NCBI RefSeq assembly: GCF_024679245.1
Contig: NC_090174.1
Coordinates: forward strand, 45,838,688 to 45,902,687
Direction of reading: 5' to 3'
DNA from: Pseudorasbora parva
Taxonomy: Eukaryota > Chordata > Actinopteri > Cypriniformes > Gobionidae
DNA length: 64,000 nt
Positions 1 to 11,159 of this stretch are shown here, piece after piece. Under the pieces are notes generated by a model that made no database searches, was not told the origin of the DNA, and was given only the letters and a program-made list of their open reading frames with translations. Positions within the stretch are counted from its first letter, which is position 1, and every line of letters begins with the position of its first letter. The translations under genes were made by a program, and so were the position numbers.

Positions 1-1000
1 TGACTATAGGTTTCTCCACTACATCCTTTACATGAGCATCTGCAGGTGTCTTCAGTGGTTCATCTACAGGTCTGACTATAGGTTTCTCCACTACATCCTT
101 TACATGAGCATCTGCAGGTGTCTTCAATGATTCCTCTACAGGTTTGACTATAGGTTTCTCATCCTTTTTAGGAGCATCTGCATGTGATTTCAATGGTTCC
201 TCTACAGGTTTGTCTATAGGTTTCTCCACTACATCATTTTTAGGAGCATCTGCAAGTGTCTTCAATTGTTCCTCTACAGGTTTGACTATCATTTTCTCCA
301 TGGCATCCTTTTTAGGAACATCTGCAGGTGTCTTCAATGGTTCCTCTACAGGTCTGACTATAGGTTTCTCCACTACATCCTTTGCATGAGCATCTGCAGG
401 TGTCTTCAATGATTCCTCTACTGGTTTGACTCTAGGTTTCTCATCCTTTTTAGGAACATCTGCAGGTGTCTTCAATGATTCCTCTACAGGTTTAACTCTA
501 GGTTTCTCATCCTTTTTAGGAGCATCTGCAGGTGTCTTCAATGGTTCCTCTGCAAGTTTGACTATAGGTTTCTCATCCTTTTTAGGAACATCTGCAGGTG
601 TCTTCAATGGTTCCTCTACAGGTTTGACTATAGGTTTCTCATCCTTTTTAGGAACATCTGCAGGTGTCTTCAATGGTTCCTCTACAGGTTTGACTATAGG
701 TTTCTCATCCTTTTTAGGAACATCTGCAGGTGTCTTCAATGGTTCCTCTACAGGTTTGACTATAGGTTTCTCATCCTTTTTAGGAACATCTGCAGGTGTC
801 TTCAATGGTTCCTCTACAGGTTTGACTATAGGTTTCTCATCCTTTTTAGGAGCATCTGCAGGTGTCTTCAATGGTTCCTCTACAGGTTTGACTATAGGTT
901 TCTCATCCTTTATAGGACCATCTGCAGGTGTCTTCAATGGTTCCTCTACAGGTTTGACTAAAGGTTTCTCCCCTACACCCTTTACAAGAGCATTTGCAGG
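1..1000 (-). repeat. Coding minisatellite, 66/72-bp units, about 15 copies
   Basis: Tandem units of 66 or 72 bp, both multiples of three, fill the znf185-like exon 4. On the minus strand the unit reads KPVEEPLKTPADVPKK followed by DEKPIV. The 72-bp variants replace KKDE with a longer HVKDVVE or KNDVVE stretch. Units between about 440 and 900 are nearly identical, while those at both ends are more diverged. This pattern suggests recent homogenisation of the centre. The plus strand is also open through much of the array because the unit lacks stops in that frame, but that reading has no gene context. Confidence 0.9.
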
Positions 1001-1998
1001 TTTCTTTAGTAATTCTTCTACAGGTTTGACTGTTACGGCATTTACATGTGCTCTCTTGGAGTCCTCAAAGACAGGATATGGACTAGAACACATTTAGAAT
1101 AGTTATGAAGCATCTGATTGTTCTTTACAACTCATGAAATATTAAATATAGTCTGTTATGAATTAATGAGTGTAAACATCTAAGGATGTCTGCTTCAGTT
1201 TTTCTAACTTGCATATGAGGAAATTAAAGGATAAAATGCTCTATGCAGAGCTTCACCAGACCTATTCACCAGATGGGACCCACTCTTGACTGGTGTGTTT
1301 TCTGTTGAACTCACAGGCCTAAGGGAGTGCAGATAGCTGGAGTTATTGGAAAGGAAACATGAATTGAATTCAGAAACATTGAATATACAATGCACAAACA
1401 AGGAAAATAAGAACAACTCTCACTCAAACTTCCTTGAAGCTGACTTGACATAAGTCCTTTGAGGGGTTGTGGACGAGTCCAGACCAGAGGAGGCAGCGCC
1501 ACTCTCTGAATATGGCATGATGGAGGAAGAGACCCGACTGCTCTCAGGAGATGATTCATTCTTAGGTTTTACTAGCTGTACTGGTTTACTGTTAGAGAGT
1601 GAATAGAAAAAAAATTACTTTGATGAACTGAGCGAAAGAGAAAGAAACAGTGATCTTAACATCATCAGTTTTAGTGTTCATGAAATCATGGGAAAGACCT
1701 TTGATGGGTTGCTACCGCTCTCAGCCAGCAGGTGACAGCATAAGTGTGCATTTACCATTTTACATCTAACTGAGTGTCCAGAACCTCTTGAGCTCTCTGA
1801 ATCCAACTTCCATCTTTTTTTAGATTGGTTCGAACTTTTATCGCCTGGAGCACAGCCTGTCTGTCTACAATCACAGAAAACCTCTGTTAGAGTGTCTTTT
1901 CAAATGAACTTTATCAAATGTCTATGTATCAATATACATAGCCTATATCAAATGTATGTTTTATTGTTTGTGTTTGTGAATGTTTTACCACTGGACAT
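1..1998 (-). CDS. znf185: ZNF185/sciellin-family protein, 5' part (exons 1-4, runs off left edge)
   Basis: Probable actin-associated protein of the ZNF185/sciellin/LMO7 family, whose members carry a C-terminal LIM domain (that part lies outside the window). Exons read by splice consensus and phase: 1989-1998, 1756-1864, 1424-1588, and 1 to 1082 (still open). The start ATG at 1998 sits in a good Kozak context (CACCATGTC). Exon 2 encodes VLQAIKVRTNLKKDGSWIQ, which resembles the conserved N-terminal VLKQMKVRTTLKGDKSWI block I recall for ZNF185. Exon 3 is Ser/Pro-rich. Exon 4 is a Lys/Pro/Glu-rich coding minisatellite (see separate entry). Phases fit at all three junctions (1, 2, 2). At least 455 residues are present. 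An alternative ATG at 1093 would start exon 4 alone, but the in-frame upstream exons make it unlikely. Family assignment is from memory of one motif, so it could also be sciellin or another LMO7-like gene. That it is a real spliced gene is more certain than its name. Confidence 0.6.
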
Positions 1999-4900
1999 GG
2001 TGAGATTCTCTTTCTCAGTCAGGCCTATATTAGAAACACAAGAAGTATGAAATCAGATACAGGATCTCTATTTCTTTATCTAATTTTAGCATAATCTATA
2101 TAGTTTGATGTGCTCTTTTTCTTTTTCTGTGCTATATTGTTCACGTACCCCCCAAGAAACACATGCTACAAACAACAAAAATCCAGCACAACCACATTTT
2201 TTGGTCTTTGGTGTGTGTGCATTATCTCGCATGCCATCTACAACAGAAACTCCGGTGCTGTCATAGTAATATATGTGTTGTGAAAATGTTTGCCTTCATG
2301 CACTGTTTGGAATTGCACTTGACTAATTGCATTGTTTTGATATATTAGTCCTATAGCACTTAAGTGGTGAAGACGCAAGTAGCCAAAAATAAATGAGCTG
2401 GAAGACATTAGGGACAATGGCAAAAAGGAAGAACGGCCATAAAACACACAGCAACAGAAACACAATGAATCAGAGTAATGGCCTTTAAGCTCTTGTGTGT
2501 GTTTATTTGTCCGTATATGATGTGTTTGTGGAATGCTTTGGTTTTCTCTTGCACATGATGTGTATGATTATGATAGATAAGGACTTGGATATATTTCACA
2601 TTGGCCTATTTCCACATAGGCCTACCTCGATGGTGTTTGCATGACAGATCTTCTGCTTACAGATTTATTGCTTGAATTATGTGCATGCATGCACTTTAAA
2701 TGATAAGGTAAGACGGATTAAAACAACACTGTCATATTCAATTTCATGTAGCCTAAACGTTTCATCTCGGCTGAAATCATATCAATCCGACTTTTGTGAT
2801 GTTGTGTGCGTAGGCTATAATTCGAAAGACAGCAGTGACGCAATGAACTATCAGTTGTCTCATTTGAATAGACAGATGAAAACTGTATTTCCATAATTGC
2901 GCATATAAACGTAGGCTACACAAGTAAGATATTACATTTATCGCTAATTTAACCTCTACCACAAATCTGTTGACATTAATAGATTTAAAATAAAAACATG
3001 AATTAGCCGATTTAAATAGCAGAGCCTACATCAGTGACCTTGTGTTATTTTCTTTGTTGTCCATGTTTCACTATTTGTGATATTTTAATGTCTGGCTGTC
3101 ACAAGATTAGGATAGTTAATGCATTCATAAAAGCCATGTCCGTATCCTAAAACATTCCAGGATCAAAAAGCACAACATCTCACACTATTGGTTAAGTCTC
3201 TAACATAATGGCAGGATGTCCTCCTCACTTCCCAGAATAGTGAAATCATCTTCATTGCTTGTTTTGTTAAAATTTCATTGATCACAGTCAGAGGAAGAAC
3301 CCCTGCGACATAATCCAAAATCACTCAAACAAAAACACACAGACAGTTTAACACCACTAAGAAATAGGCCTATTGTTTTATGAGGACCTCAAGTACGCAA
3401 TCATTTTCACAAGGAGCACTTTAAATTTCACTATTTCTGATCGGACATTTACAAAATGGTCCTCAGATACAGCCAAAACTAAAACTCTAAATGAGTTTAA
3501 ATTCTTAAGACGTTTTTGAAAAGATTTTTCTGATACGGTATCTTTGCACTATAAAGCAAAAATGGGGTCTTACCTGTGTGTGGAAATCTGTGCAGTTTAG
3601 TCTGTGAGAGTGAGTTAAAACTTGCCAGACTGCAACCACTACATGGATGCACAGATACACACAACACACACCTCTCTGCATATCTGACCCACCTCCCTCC
3701 ACGCACACACCACCAAAAAAACTCACCAGATAATAAACAAAGTAAGCATAGCTCACATTCACACACCTTTGAATTGATTTCCTTGATATAAGATAGTAAC
3801 GTCTGTGTGTGCGCCGCATGGGTTTTGTCTGCAGTCCAGTTTGCAGTATGAATGTTCAGGGACACTGTGTTCTGAAACAATGACAAAGTGAGACAAATGG
3901 GGTGCACCAAAGACCGTCCAACCTCTTAAGTTTAGACACAGAGAAAATCAGATGTAAAGTGTGAAACATTTATGTTGGCTGGAATAGTATGCCTGCAAGA
4001 ACAAATGTATTAATAAATTATTTTTTAACAACACAACAAACTTACAATCACCGGCTAGAAAGTATGTGCATTTTGTGGCTTATAAACCCAAATTCAACCT
4101 CAGAAAGAAAAACAAATCTAGATTCTGAATTTCTTTCTCAGATTTTCAAAAGCACACAAAAGTAAATAGTCACATATTCAATGTCACCGTCAGATGTTAA
4201 ATGAATAATAGGTAATATATAAAATGTATAGATTGGTCAAGTGAGCCACAACATTTGAGATTTTAGAGGTTTTCTTTGTGAAAACGTACATGTATCATTT
4301 TAAAACTTTAAGTGCACTAGGTGTGTGTGAGGATCACCAATTCAGTGCTACAGGACACTGGTGATGAAGCGTTATCTCTGTAAATCTTTGAGATCTGTAC
4401 CTGAAACCTTTGCACCAAACAGTCCAGATTCTTAACGATTATGCAATACCCTGGTTTCTCTTTTATCTATAAACATTTTTTATTTGTCTAAACACATCTT
4501 GTGACCTCATACTGCTTTACATTTCTAATGAATGAATGATGAATCTGCAGTTTCCAGTCTCTTTCACTGCTTTCAGACAAAAGACATCTCATCACATCTC
4601 AAAGGAGCATCTGTTTGGTTAGAAGGAGTTTGATATAAATAATCCATAGGAAAAAAAATCTTGTCTTTATAAAGAAGTTGAAATTGAAATAAGTACTGAC
4701 AGGAGAAAATTCCATCAATAGAGCAAACGACATGTACCTGAAATGATAACAGGATTCCTGAGATGCAAAGGAGTGCGAGAGAAAAAACATTAATGGAAAT
4801 GTGTGCATTAAGTGTCTATATGGAATGACAGAAAACTAAACTAATTAAGAAAAATATGTTACAACACATCACAGCTAAACTTCTAAAACTCCGAGAGACA

Positions 4901-5350
4901 GAAGGGATCCTATCACGACATGCTAAGCGGGTTCTTCCAGATTCTTTCCAGAAGAACCGTCGCTGGTTAGTCCAGCTGGTGCTTCAGGTGACCCGATGTT
5001 AACTGTGTCGGTGATGCGCTACTGCAGCCAACAACAGGCCTAAACAAAACAGTAGACAGAAAGAAAGACAGACAGACAGATAGAAAGAAGTTGTTTACTT
5101 GTTAACACCATTTATTGTATTATAATATAATTATAATTCAATTTACAATGATTTATAATTTAAACAGCTCATGTTACATTACTGTGACTTTTTATATTAC
5201 AGCTTACAGATAGAAGTTTGGTCTGTCTGGCAGATCATCCATGTATTGAAAAACACGTCTAACACTGTCAAACGTCTGAGTGATATTTAGAACTCTGATA
5301 TTACCAGTTATCAAAATATTAAGACTGTACAGCTGTATTCAAAAACATTT
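1999..5350. other. Spacer between znf185-like gene and agtr2
   Basis: AT-rich sequence without convincing exons. The open frames on the minus strand around 3497-3910 have low-complexity Cys/Leu/His composition, no splice support and no family resemblance. A more GC-balanced patch at 4900-5040 might be a non-coding exon, but nothing proves it. Two TTTATT motifs at 5111 and 5351 read as AATAAA on the minus strand. Confidence 0.5.
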
Positions 5351-5356
5351 TTTATT
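5351..5356 (-). terminator. Candidate polyadenylation signal of agtr2
   Basis: AATAAA on the minus strand about 300 bp after the agtr2 stop codon at 5652. The position suits a short 3' UTR. A second copy lies near 5111. Confidence 0.35.
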
Positions 5357-5651
5357 ATTATTATCTATGACTTGTGCAGGAAAATTAACATGTTCCCCAC
5401 CCTGGATAGAGCAACACAAGAATAATATTGGGCTACATTTCTACATATTAATATGTACCCAAATGTTATTTGTAGATCAAAACCCCTGAATAATTACAAA
5501 CAAGGTAAAACAATATTATCTAATCATCCAACAGCATCATCCGAATAAGTAGCAGGTCATGGAAAAGCCCCGTGACTGATGCTGACTGCTATCACGGTCC
5601 TCTGTGGATTGTAATGACAGTATGTAAAGCTTCCAGCATCACTAGATTTCA

Positions 5652-6743
5652 CTACGGGCTGCTCTGCTGCTCGAGAATCTCCATAGGCACGGTTTCTTTG
5701 AAGTCACTCAGTTTCCTGGAGAAGGAAGACAGTCTTGTGCTGATAGAATCTCTTTTCTGTGTCAGCATATCCCCGTAAACCTGCAACAGCTTCTCTCGGA
5801 AGTGATTTCCCACAAAACAGTACAGGAAAGGGTTTATGGCCGAGTTGGAAAAGCCGAGGCAGAGGAAGAATGGCAGGAGTTTATTGATTCCTTGGAGTAC
5901 CCAACAATCCCACTCCACCCCAAGCTCTCTCAGAGCTCCGAGGAACGCCAGCACGTGGAATGGGAACCAGCAAAAGAAAAACGCCAATACCACAGCGGCC
6001 ACCAAACGCAACACGTGGACCACTCGGCCAGAGTCTTGCTCCAGGTAGTTCGGGGGGGCCAGCAGGTGCACGGCGATCCTGCAGTAGCAGGTTGCTATGA
6101 CAACAAACGGCAAGAAGAATCCAAGGGTGTTCTTCCCAAGGGTTAGCCCAGTTTGCCACAAGGAGCTGGGGTAGTGAATGACACAAGCCGTGACATTGTA
6201 GCTGGGGAGATGGTGTATGTCACGGAACACAACCGTTGGCAGCGTGGTCAGAGCCGCAACGACCCAAATGATGCCGCTGACTAATCTGGCCTGGTTTATG
6301 CTCCTACTGCTCTGAGAGTGCAGGGGGTAGACGATGGCGTGATATCGATCCACACTCATACAGGTGATGAAAAATATACTAGCATAGACATTTATAGTGA
6401 CCAGACCCCCACACAGCTTACACATAATCTTCCCAAAAACCCAGTTGTAATCCAGCGAATAATACACAGCCCAGAATGGCAAAGAGCTCAGGAAGAGCAA
6501 GTCCGACATGGCTAGATTCATCAGATACGTGTTGGCTACAGTCCTTCGGCCTGAACTGTGATACAGCACGCACAACACCAGCATGTTGCCAAGAAAACCC
6601 AGTAAGAATATGAGGCTGTACAAGGCCGGGATCACTTTCTTCTGCGAAGTTGAGGAGGACATGAAGTCACATGAATTCGTCATATTTTGCTGCAACATCG
6701 GCACACTGGGTGAAGTCAGGTTATGGGCCGAGTCTGTCTCCAT
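5652..6743 (-). CDS. agtr2: Angiotensin II type 2 receptor
   Basis: Class A GPCR for angiotensin II on the plasma membrane, 363 aa, coded in one exon. Seven hydrophobic segments are visible. The N-terminus has N-glycosylation sites at N8 and N20, and ECL2 has another at N183. The TM3 end carries DRY (132-134) inside SIFFITCMSVDRY, which is very close to mammalian AGTR2. Arg174 in VFRD and Lys204 in LGKNTLGF match residues known to bind the peptide in AT2. TM6 has CWFPFH (258-263), where the mammalian receptor has CWLPFH. TM7 has NPFLYC (304-309). Cys108 and Cys187 can form the TM3-ECL2 disulfide, and Cys25 and Cys280 the second one. A splice acceptor (TTTCTTTCTACAG) ends at 6777, 33 bp before the ATG, so at least one 5' UTR exon lies upstream, as in mammals. 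AGTR1 is less likely because of the IFFITCMSVDRY and FRD/GKN contexts. Confidence 0.93.
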   Translation of the reverse strand: METDSAHNLTSPSVPMLQQNMTNSCDFMSSSTSQKKVIPALYSLIFLLGFLGNMLVLCVLYHSSGRRTVANTYLMNLAMSDLLFLSSLPFWAVYYSLDYNWVFGKIMCKLCGGLVTINVYASIFFITCMSVDRYHAIVYPLHSQSSRSINQARLVSGIIWVVAALTTLPTVVFRDIHHLPSYNVTACVIHYPSSLWQTGLTLGKNTLGFFLPFVVIATCYCRIAVHLLAPPNYLEQDSGRVVHVLRLVAAVVLAFFFCWFPFHVLAFLGALRELGVEWDCWVLQGINKLLPFFLCLGFSNSAINPFLYCFVGNHFREKLLQVYGDMLTQKRDSISTRLSSFSRKLSDFKETVPMEILEQQSSP

Positions 6744-7238
6744 GGCGTCACTGAATCATTCAACGATTCGGAAGTTCTGTAGAAAGAAAGAACAAGTTTT
6801 AACAAGTTCAAGTTCTCAAGAGGCAGAAATTACGAAACATGTTATTGTAGCCTTCTGACGAAATGCAAAATCATCTTCATACTCCATTTATCTTAAACTT
6901 CCACTAAAACTTTTTGTTGATCCCCTCAAGAAGAAAATACAAGATTGTGAAACTTCTGAACGGTTTACCCAAAAGCAAAGAAAAAGTAATAAAACAGCTA
7001 TAAATCACAGGCTGAATTTCACAGGTTGCCAGAAGAAATAAAAAAATGACTAAAAGTGAGCAAAACATCTCTAGTGAGATAAAATAGCGTGCGTTACTAT
7101 AAAAATGTCCAAACCCTTCGCGGACACAAAAAACAAACCGAATCCTATTTAAAGCACTTGTCCCACGGTTGTTGACAGCCTCATTGTCTGTTACATTATT
7201 AGAGCTATAAAACAGAGAGAAAAAATCCCACCATATAC

Positions 7239-7394
7239 TGAACATCGGCGGTCCACTGGGACGGATGTTGCAGCATCCTCTCCTCTACGTCTTGTCAGTG
7301 TGAGAAAGAGATTCTGAAACGTGAGAAAGCGAGTGTGTGAATGTGTGTAACCATAGCTCTGGTGAGTTTGGGTCCAGCGCAGATGTGTTTTATA
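7239..7394 (-). promoter_or_regulatory. Candidate agtr2 core promoter and 5' UTR exon
   Basis: The minus strand has CTATAAAAC at 7395-7387, a good TATA box. A transcript starting about 30 bp downstream could splice from a GTATAT donor after 7239 to the acceptor at 6777. This is inferred from motifs and position only. Confidence 0.35.
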
Positions 7395-8597
7395 GCTCTC
7401 AGTAGGCTGCTCAATACATCTGGTTACTGTTAACATAGGCGGGGGGGCACATGAAGATATTTGATTGGCTGAAATCAGATGTGGACGCGAACAAGATTCA
7501 GTCCTGTTCCCCAACAGCATAACACAAAAAAGGTGCCCAGTCATTCTTTTCATATTTTTCCAAAGAGTTCAGATAATAATGAATGCATATTTGCGCAACA
7601 CATACAGACTATGTAACATAAAATCAAATCTTGCTGACATATTTAGCAGTTGCTTATTTTATGTATGATTAAAGCTAAAAATGTAAATAAATGATTACTC
7701 ATCTTGAAAATATCTTTAAGTTTGAATATGTCTGTGTTGGATATACAGAGTGAAGTTTCTCATTATTTATATCCGCTCACCACTGTCATGATAATTCATT
7801 TATGAAGATTAACACACTCTAAGCCCTAAATAATGTTCACAGCTGTTGAAAATAATCCTAGTCATATTTCAAACGTTGCACATGTTCTTAATCAAAATGT
7901 TACGCCTGTCAAGTTCACCCACTATTTATGTTTAAGTCATTGGAAAGCTTGTAGTTATCTGAAATAATAAATGAAAAATCTACATTTTTTCAGATAAGGA
8001 TTTAACCACTCAAACGGTCTAAACTATTTCCCTCATATTTGGTTCATATTACATGTCTGTAGCTTAAGAAGAACTTTAAAGTCCATATTTGCCAATATTT
8101 GATTCTGCTCCCTAGAAAAAAATGACTTAAACTAACATTTTTCTCTTGTGTCAGCGAACTGTCTGGAAGTGTGTACTGTATGTCCATTTAAATGATCTGA
8201 TTTCCTAATTTCTAATACATTAAAGGAAAGATAAGGACATAAAGTGACTCCTGTGGAGAAACTGTTCAAAACGTTACAAGATAAATACTTTAGACTGCAC
8301 TGACAACATATGGTTTTAATTTTTGATAGTTTTTAGGCTTTTTTACTGGAATTATAAAAATAAAAATAAAGAGATTAATACTTTGATTATAATATCTGAC
8401 ATGATCATAATAGCAATAGCACCAAGGACATGCATTCCACTAGCTAATGGATCTCCTTACATATTTTCCAGATATACTTCTAATTTTACATTTAGGATCT
8501 TAACTTAAGGGAACTTAGTCATTTAGATTTTTTTTTTTTAACGTTCAAAACTCCAAAAATGGCAAAAATGACCCCAGCACTCTGCAGCTTAACATAC

Positions 8598-8740
8598 CTT
8601 TTAGTTTCCGGTGTAAAGTTAGAGAAGTCTTCAGTCCCTCCGAGGTGTCGATAAACTCCTGGCACGCGCTTCACGCTGAAAAACGAGCCAAAGAAAGCTT
8701 GCTTAGCCCCCAGCAGACTTTTCCATTTTGGAAGAGTCGA
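8598..8740 (-). other. Possible upstream non-coding exon (strong donor)
   Basis: The minus strand has CTAAAAG followed by GTATGT, a strong 5' splice site, after 8598. It is preceded by relatively GC-rich sequence unlike the AT-rich surroundings. It could be an alternative 5' UTR exon of agtr2, 1.9 kb upstream of the coding exon. No open frame supports coding. Confidence 0.25.
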
Positions 8741-8951
8741 TTCTCTGCGTGTGTAAGTATATGAGGGAGTAAACAGCCAACCAGATGTAGGATTTGTTCA
8801 AATATTTTTACGTCCACATTTGTCCACTGGGAAAAGGAGGGTGGAGAAGGATGTTGTAGGGGGAGAGGGAGAGAGAAAGAAGAAGAGTTTTTTTCTTCCT
8901 TTTGGTAAATGCCTGCATTCATTTTATATGCATTTGTCCAGTAACTCTGTG

Positions 8952-8952
8952 T

Positions 8953-9010
<58 letters not shown>

Positions 9011-9048
9011 AGAAGAGAGAAGAGAGAAGAGAGAAGAGAGAGAGAGAC
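8952..9048. repeat. (GA)n microsatellite with GAGAA variant
   Basis: About 50 bp of pure GA, then an AGAGAAG-type hexamer/heptamer variant. Simple sequence; the Arg-Glu frames it creates are artefacts. Confidence 0.95.
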
Positions 9049-10336
9049 TGCAAAAATAACCAGGAAGAAACACTCCAGCATTGCACACACAAATCTAATG
9101 ATCTGAAAAAATAAAAGACAGATGTGCCACGCTAGTGTTTACTGTGTAGTGTTTATATGTTCTGCTGTAATGTTTCATGCAAATGTCTGCATATCTATCT
9201 GTTCCTTTTAATGTAAATTTCCTGCATTCCTGCTAATGAAAGCGCTGGTCACTGGTCTCACGTGAGTTTTGAGGTTCTGTTGGGTAAAATCATGTCCTCA
9301 CTTTTACCCAGAGTGTGAAACTAGATAAGCTTCTTAAAACACAGGAAACTGAGAGACGTGAGAGGCGTCATTCACTCTGGACTCTAGTTACTGTGACGAC
9401 GACCCCGAGAGAGAACCCTCAGAGGTCACGGGCAGATGTGTTCTAACAACCTCATAATGAGGCAGATAATGATGTCTCAAACGAGGAGGGCTAAGATAAA
9501 CGAAATGGCCAATTACAGATGAGATTACACAGAAGCGTGCGTGTGTTTACAAATGAGTTTTTCCCATTTTCTTCTAAAGAACAGAACATACTGTTTCTTC
9601 TAGTGTCGTATATGCTTTTGAGTTTCTCAGTGGCTGTCAAACCCAGCGACTGTAAACCCTTTCTTTAATAAAGAATGTTGCAACAAAGGGGCTTTTTGGT
9701 GGGGTTGCATGTTCAGAGCTGCTGTTGAAGTGTGTCTCCTCAAACTTCTGTTTCAGAGAAACACTACAACTAGGCAGCGAATGATTCGAAAGGGACTCTG
9801 TAATGCTGCTGTTTCCAGTAAACTCTAGATTCCAGCTGAGTTGATTCGTTTGGTCTGGACATACAGAGAATTGCTAAATCTATAACATATAGCATAATTG
9901 AAGTATGAAGTAAGAAGCTGTGGCTACTTAAAATAGCAACTTTCAACAGTAGAAACGTAACTCAAGTAACTGGCATCACAGTCACAGACCTTTTTAAAGG
10001 ATAAATGGACTTTGAATTATACACATTTGATTTATGTCTAAAGCTGCACAAATATTGGCCAATTAAACACCCCTCCTGACATTCATTATCGGGCACATGC
10101 TAGCTCAATAATTCAATTTTATGACTTCATGCATCTCTGGTCTAAAATGTATATTGATCAGCGAGAGGATTAATATTAAATCACCATTTAACAAAGTTCA
10201 ATGTGTCCTGATTTGTTTGTTGGTGAATAAATGCTTTTAGAAGTTCTGTTATTGTGAGAGTTAGCGTGACAACCAGTGTGTCTGACCTCTGTCACTGAAA
10301 TATGTCCCTCTTCTCAAACACTTCCTTCTGCCATCT

Positions 10337-10501
<165 letters not shown>

Positions 10502-10567
10502 ACAAATCTTCATCATTTAGTCATAAATGAATCTCATGAGAAATTCTGGTTGAACATTCAGAAATTA

Positions 10568-10893
10568 GCGAGGGAACGAGGGAAGGAAGGAAAGAAGGAA
10601 GGAGAGAGGGAGGGAAGAGGAAAGGAGAGATAAAGGGAGGAAGAAAGGAAGTAATGGAGGGAGGAAGGAAGGGAAGCAATGGAGGGAGAGAGGAAAACAA
10701 GGAAGGAAGAAAGAAATGAATGAATTAAAAGACGGGAAGGAAGGAAGGAATGAAGGAAGGAAAGAAAGAAGGAGGGAAGGGTGAAAGGATGCAGGTAGGG
10801 GGAGGGTGGAAGAAAGGAAAGAAGAAAGGAAGGAGAGAGGGAAGGAAGGAATGAATGAAGGAGGGAGGGAAGGAGGGAAGGAACAAAGAAAAA
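10568..10893. repeat. Degenerate GGAA/GGGA purine tract
   Basis: More than 300 bp in which nearly every base on the plus strand is A or G, in GGAA, GGGA and AAAG steps. The reverse strand gives a Pro/Ser/Leu-rich open frame that is only the repeat read in triplets. Confidence 0.9.
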
Positions 10894-10990
10894 ACATTGC
10901 TTGTCTGAAAGTGAAAAAATTATTTTGCAATAAAATCAAGAATCCGTGATATGTTCATTGTCGTTCAGTTTTATTTAACTGGCACAAGTA

Positions 10991-11150
10991 CACTCTAAAA
11001 AATGCTGGGTTAAAAACAACTCAAGTTGGGTCAAAAATGGACAAACCCAGAAATTGGGTTGAATAGGTCCATTAACTGGGTTCAAACAACCCAAATTCTG
11101 TTTTTAACCCAACTTGAGTTGTTTTTAACCCAGCATTTTTTTTTTGTGTG
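10991..11150. mobile_element. Hairpin MITE-like element with perfect 29-bp arms
   Basis: Two inverted arms, 11003-11031 and 11107-11135, are exact reverse complements over 29 bp and start TGCTGGGTTAAAAACAACTC. The roughly 75-bp centre also contains GGGTT/AACCC inverted motifs. It has no coding capacity. Structure fits a non-autonomous DNA element. Superfamily unknown. Confidence 0.75.
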
Positions 11151-11159
11151 GTAGATGGT

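Noticed and set aside
426..1097. Plus-strand 223-codon frame (GVFNGSSTGLTIGF repeats)
   Set aside because: Antisense shadow of the minus-strand coding minisatellite. It has no splice or gene context, whereas the minus strand joins in phase to three upstream exons.
1424..1588. Reading exon 3 of the znf185-like gene as a terminal exon ending ...SRKFE-stop
   Set aside because: A GTGAGA donor overlaps the stop and its phase fits the exon 4 acceptor exactly, so the stop is intronic.
3497..3910. 137-codon minus-strand frame
   Set aside because: Low-complexity composition, no domain, no splice partner, and a second overlapping frame is equally open.
5802..6858. Plus-strand frames across agtr2
   Set aside because: Antisense shadows of the receptor exon.
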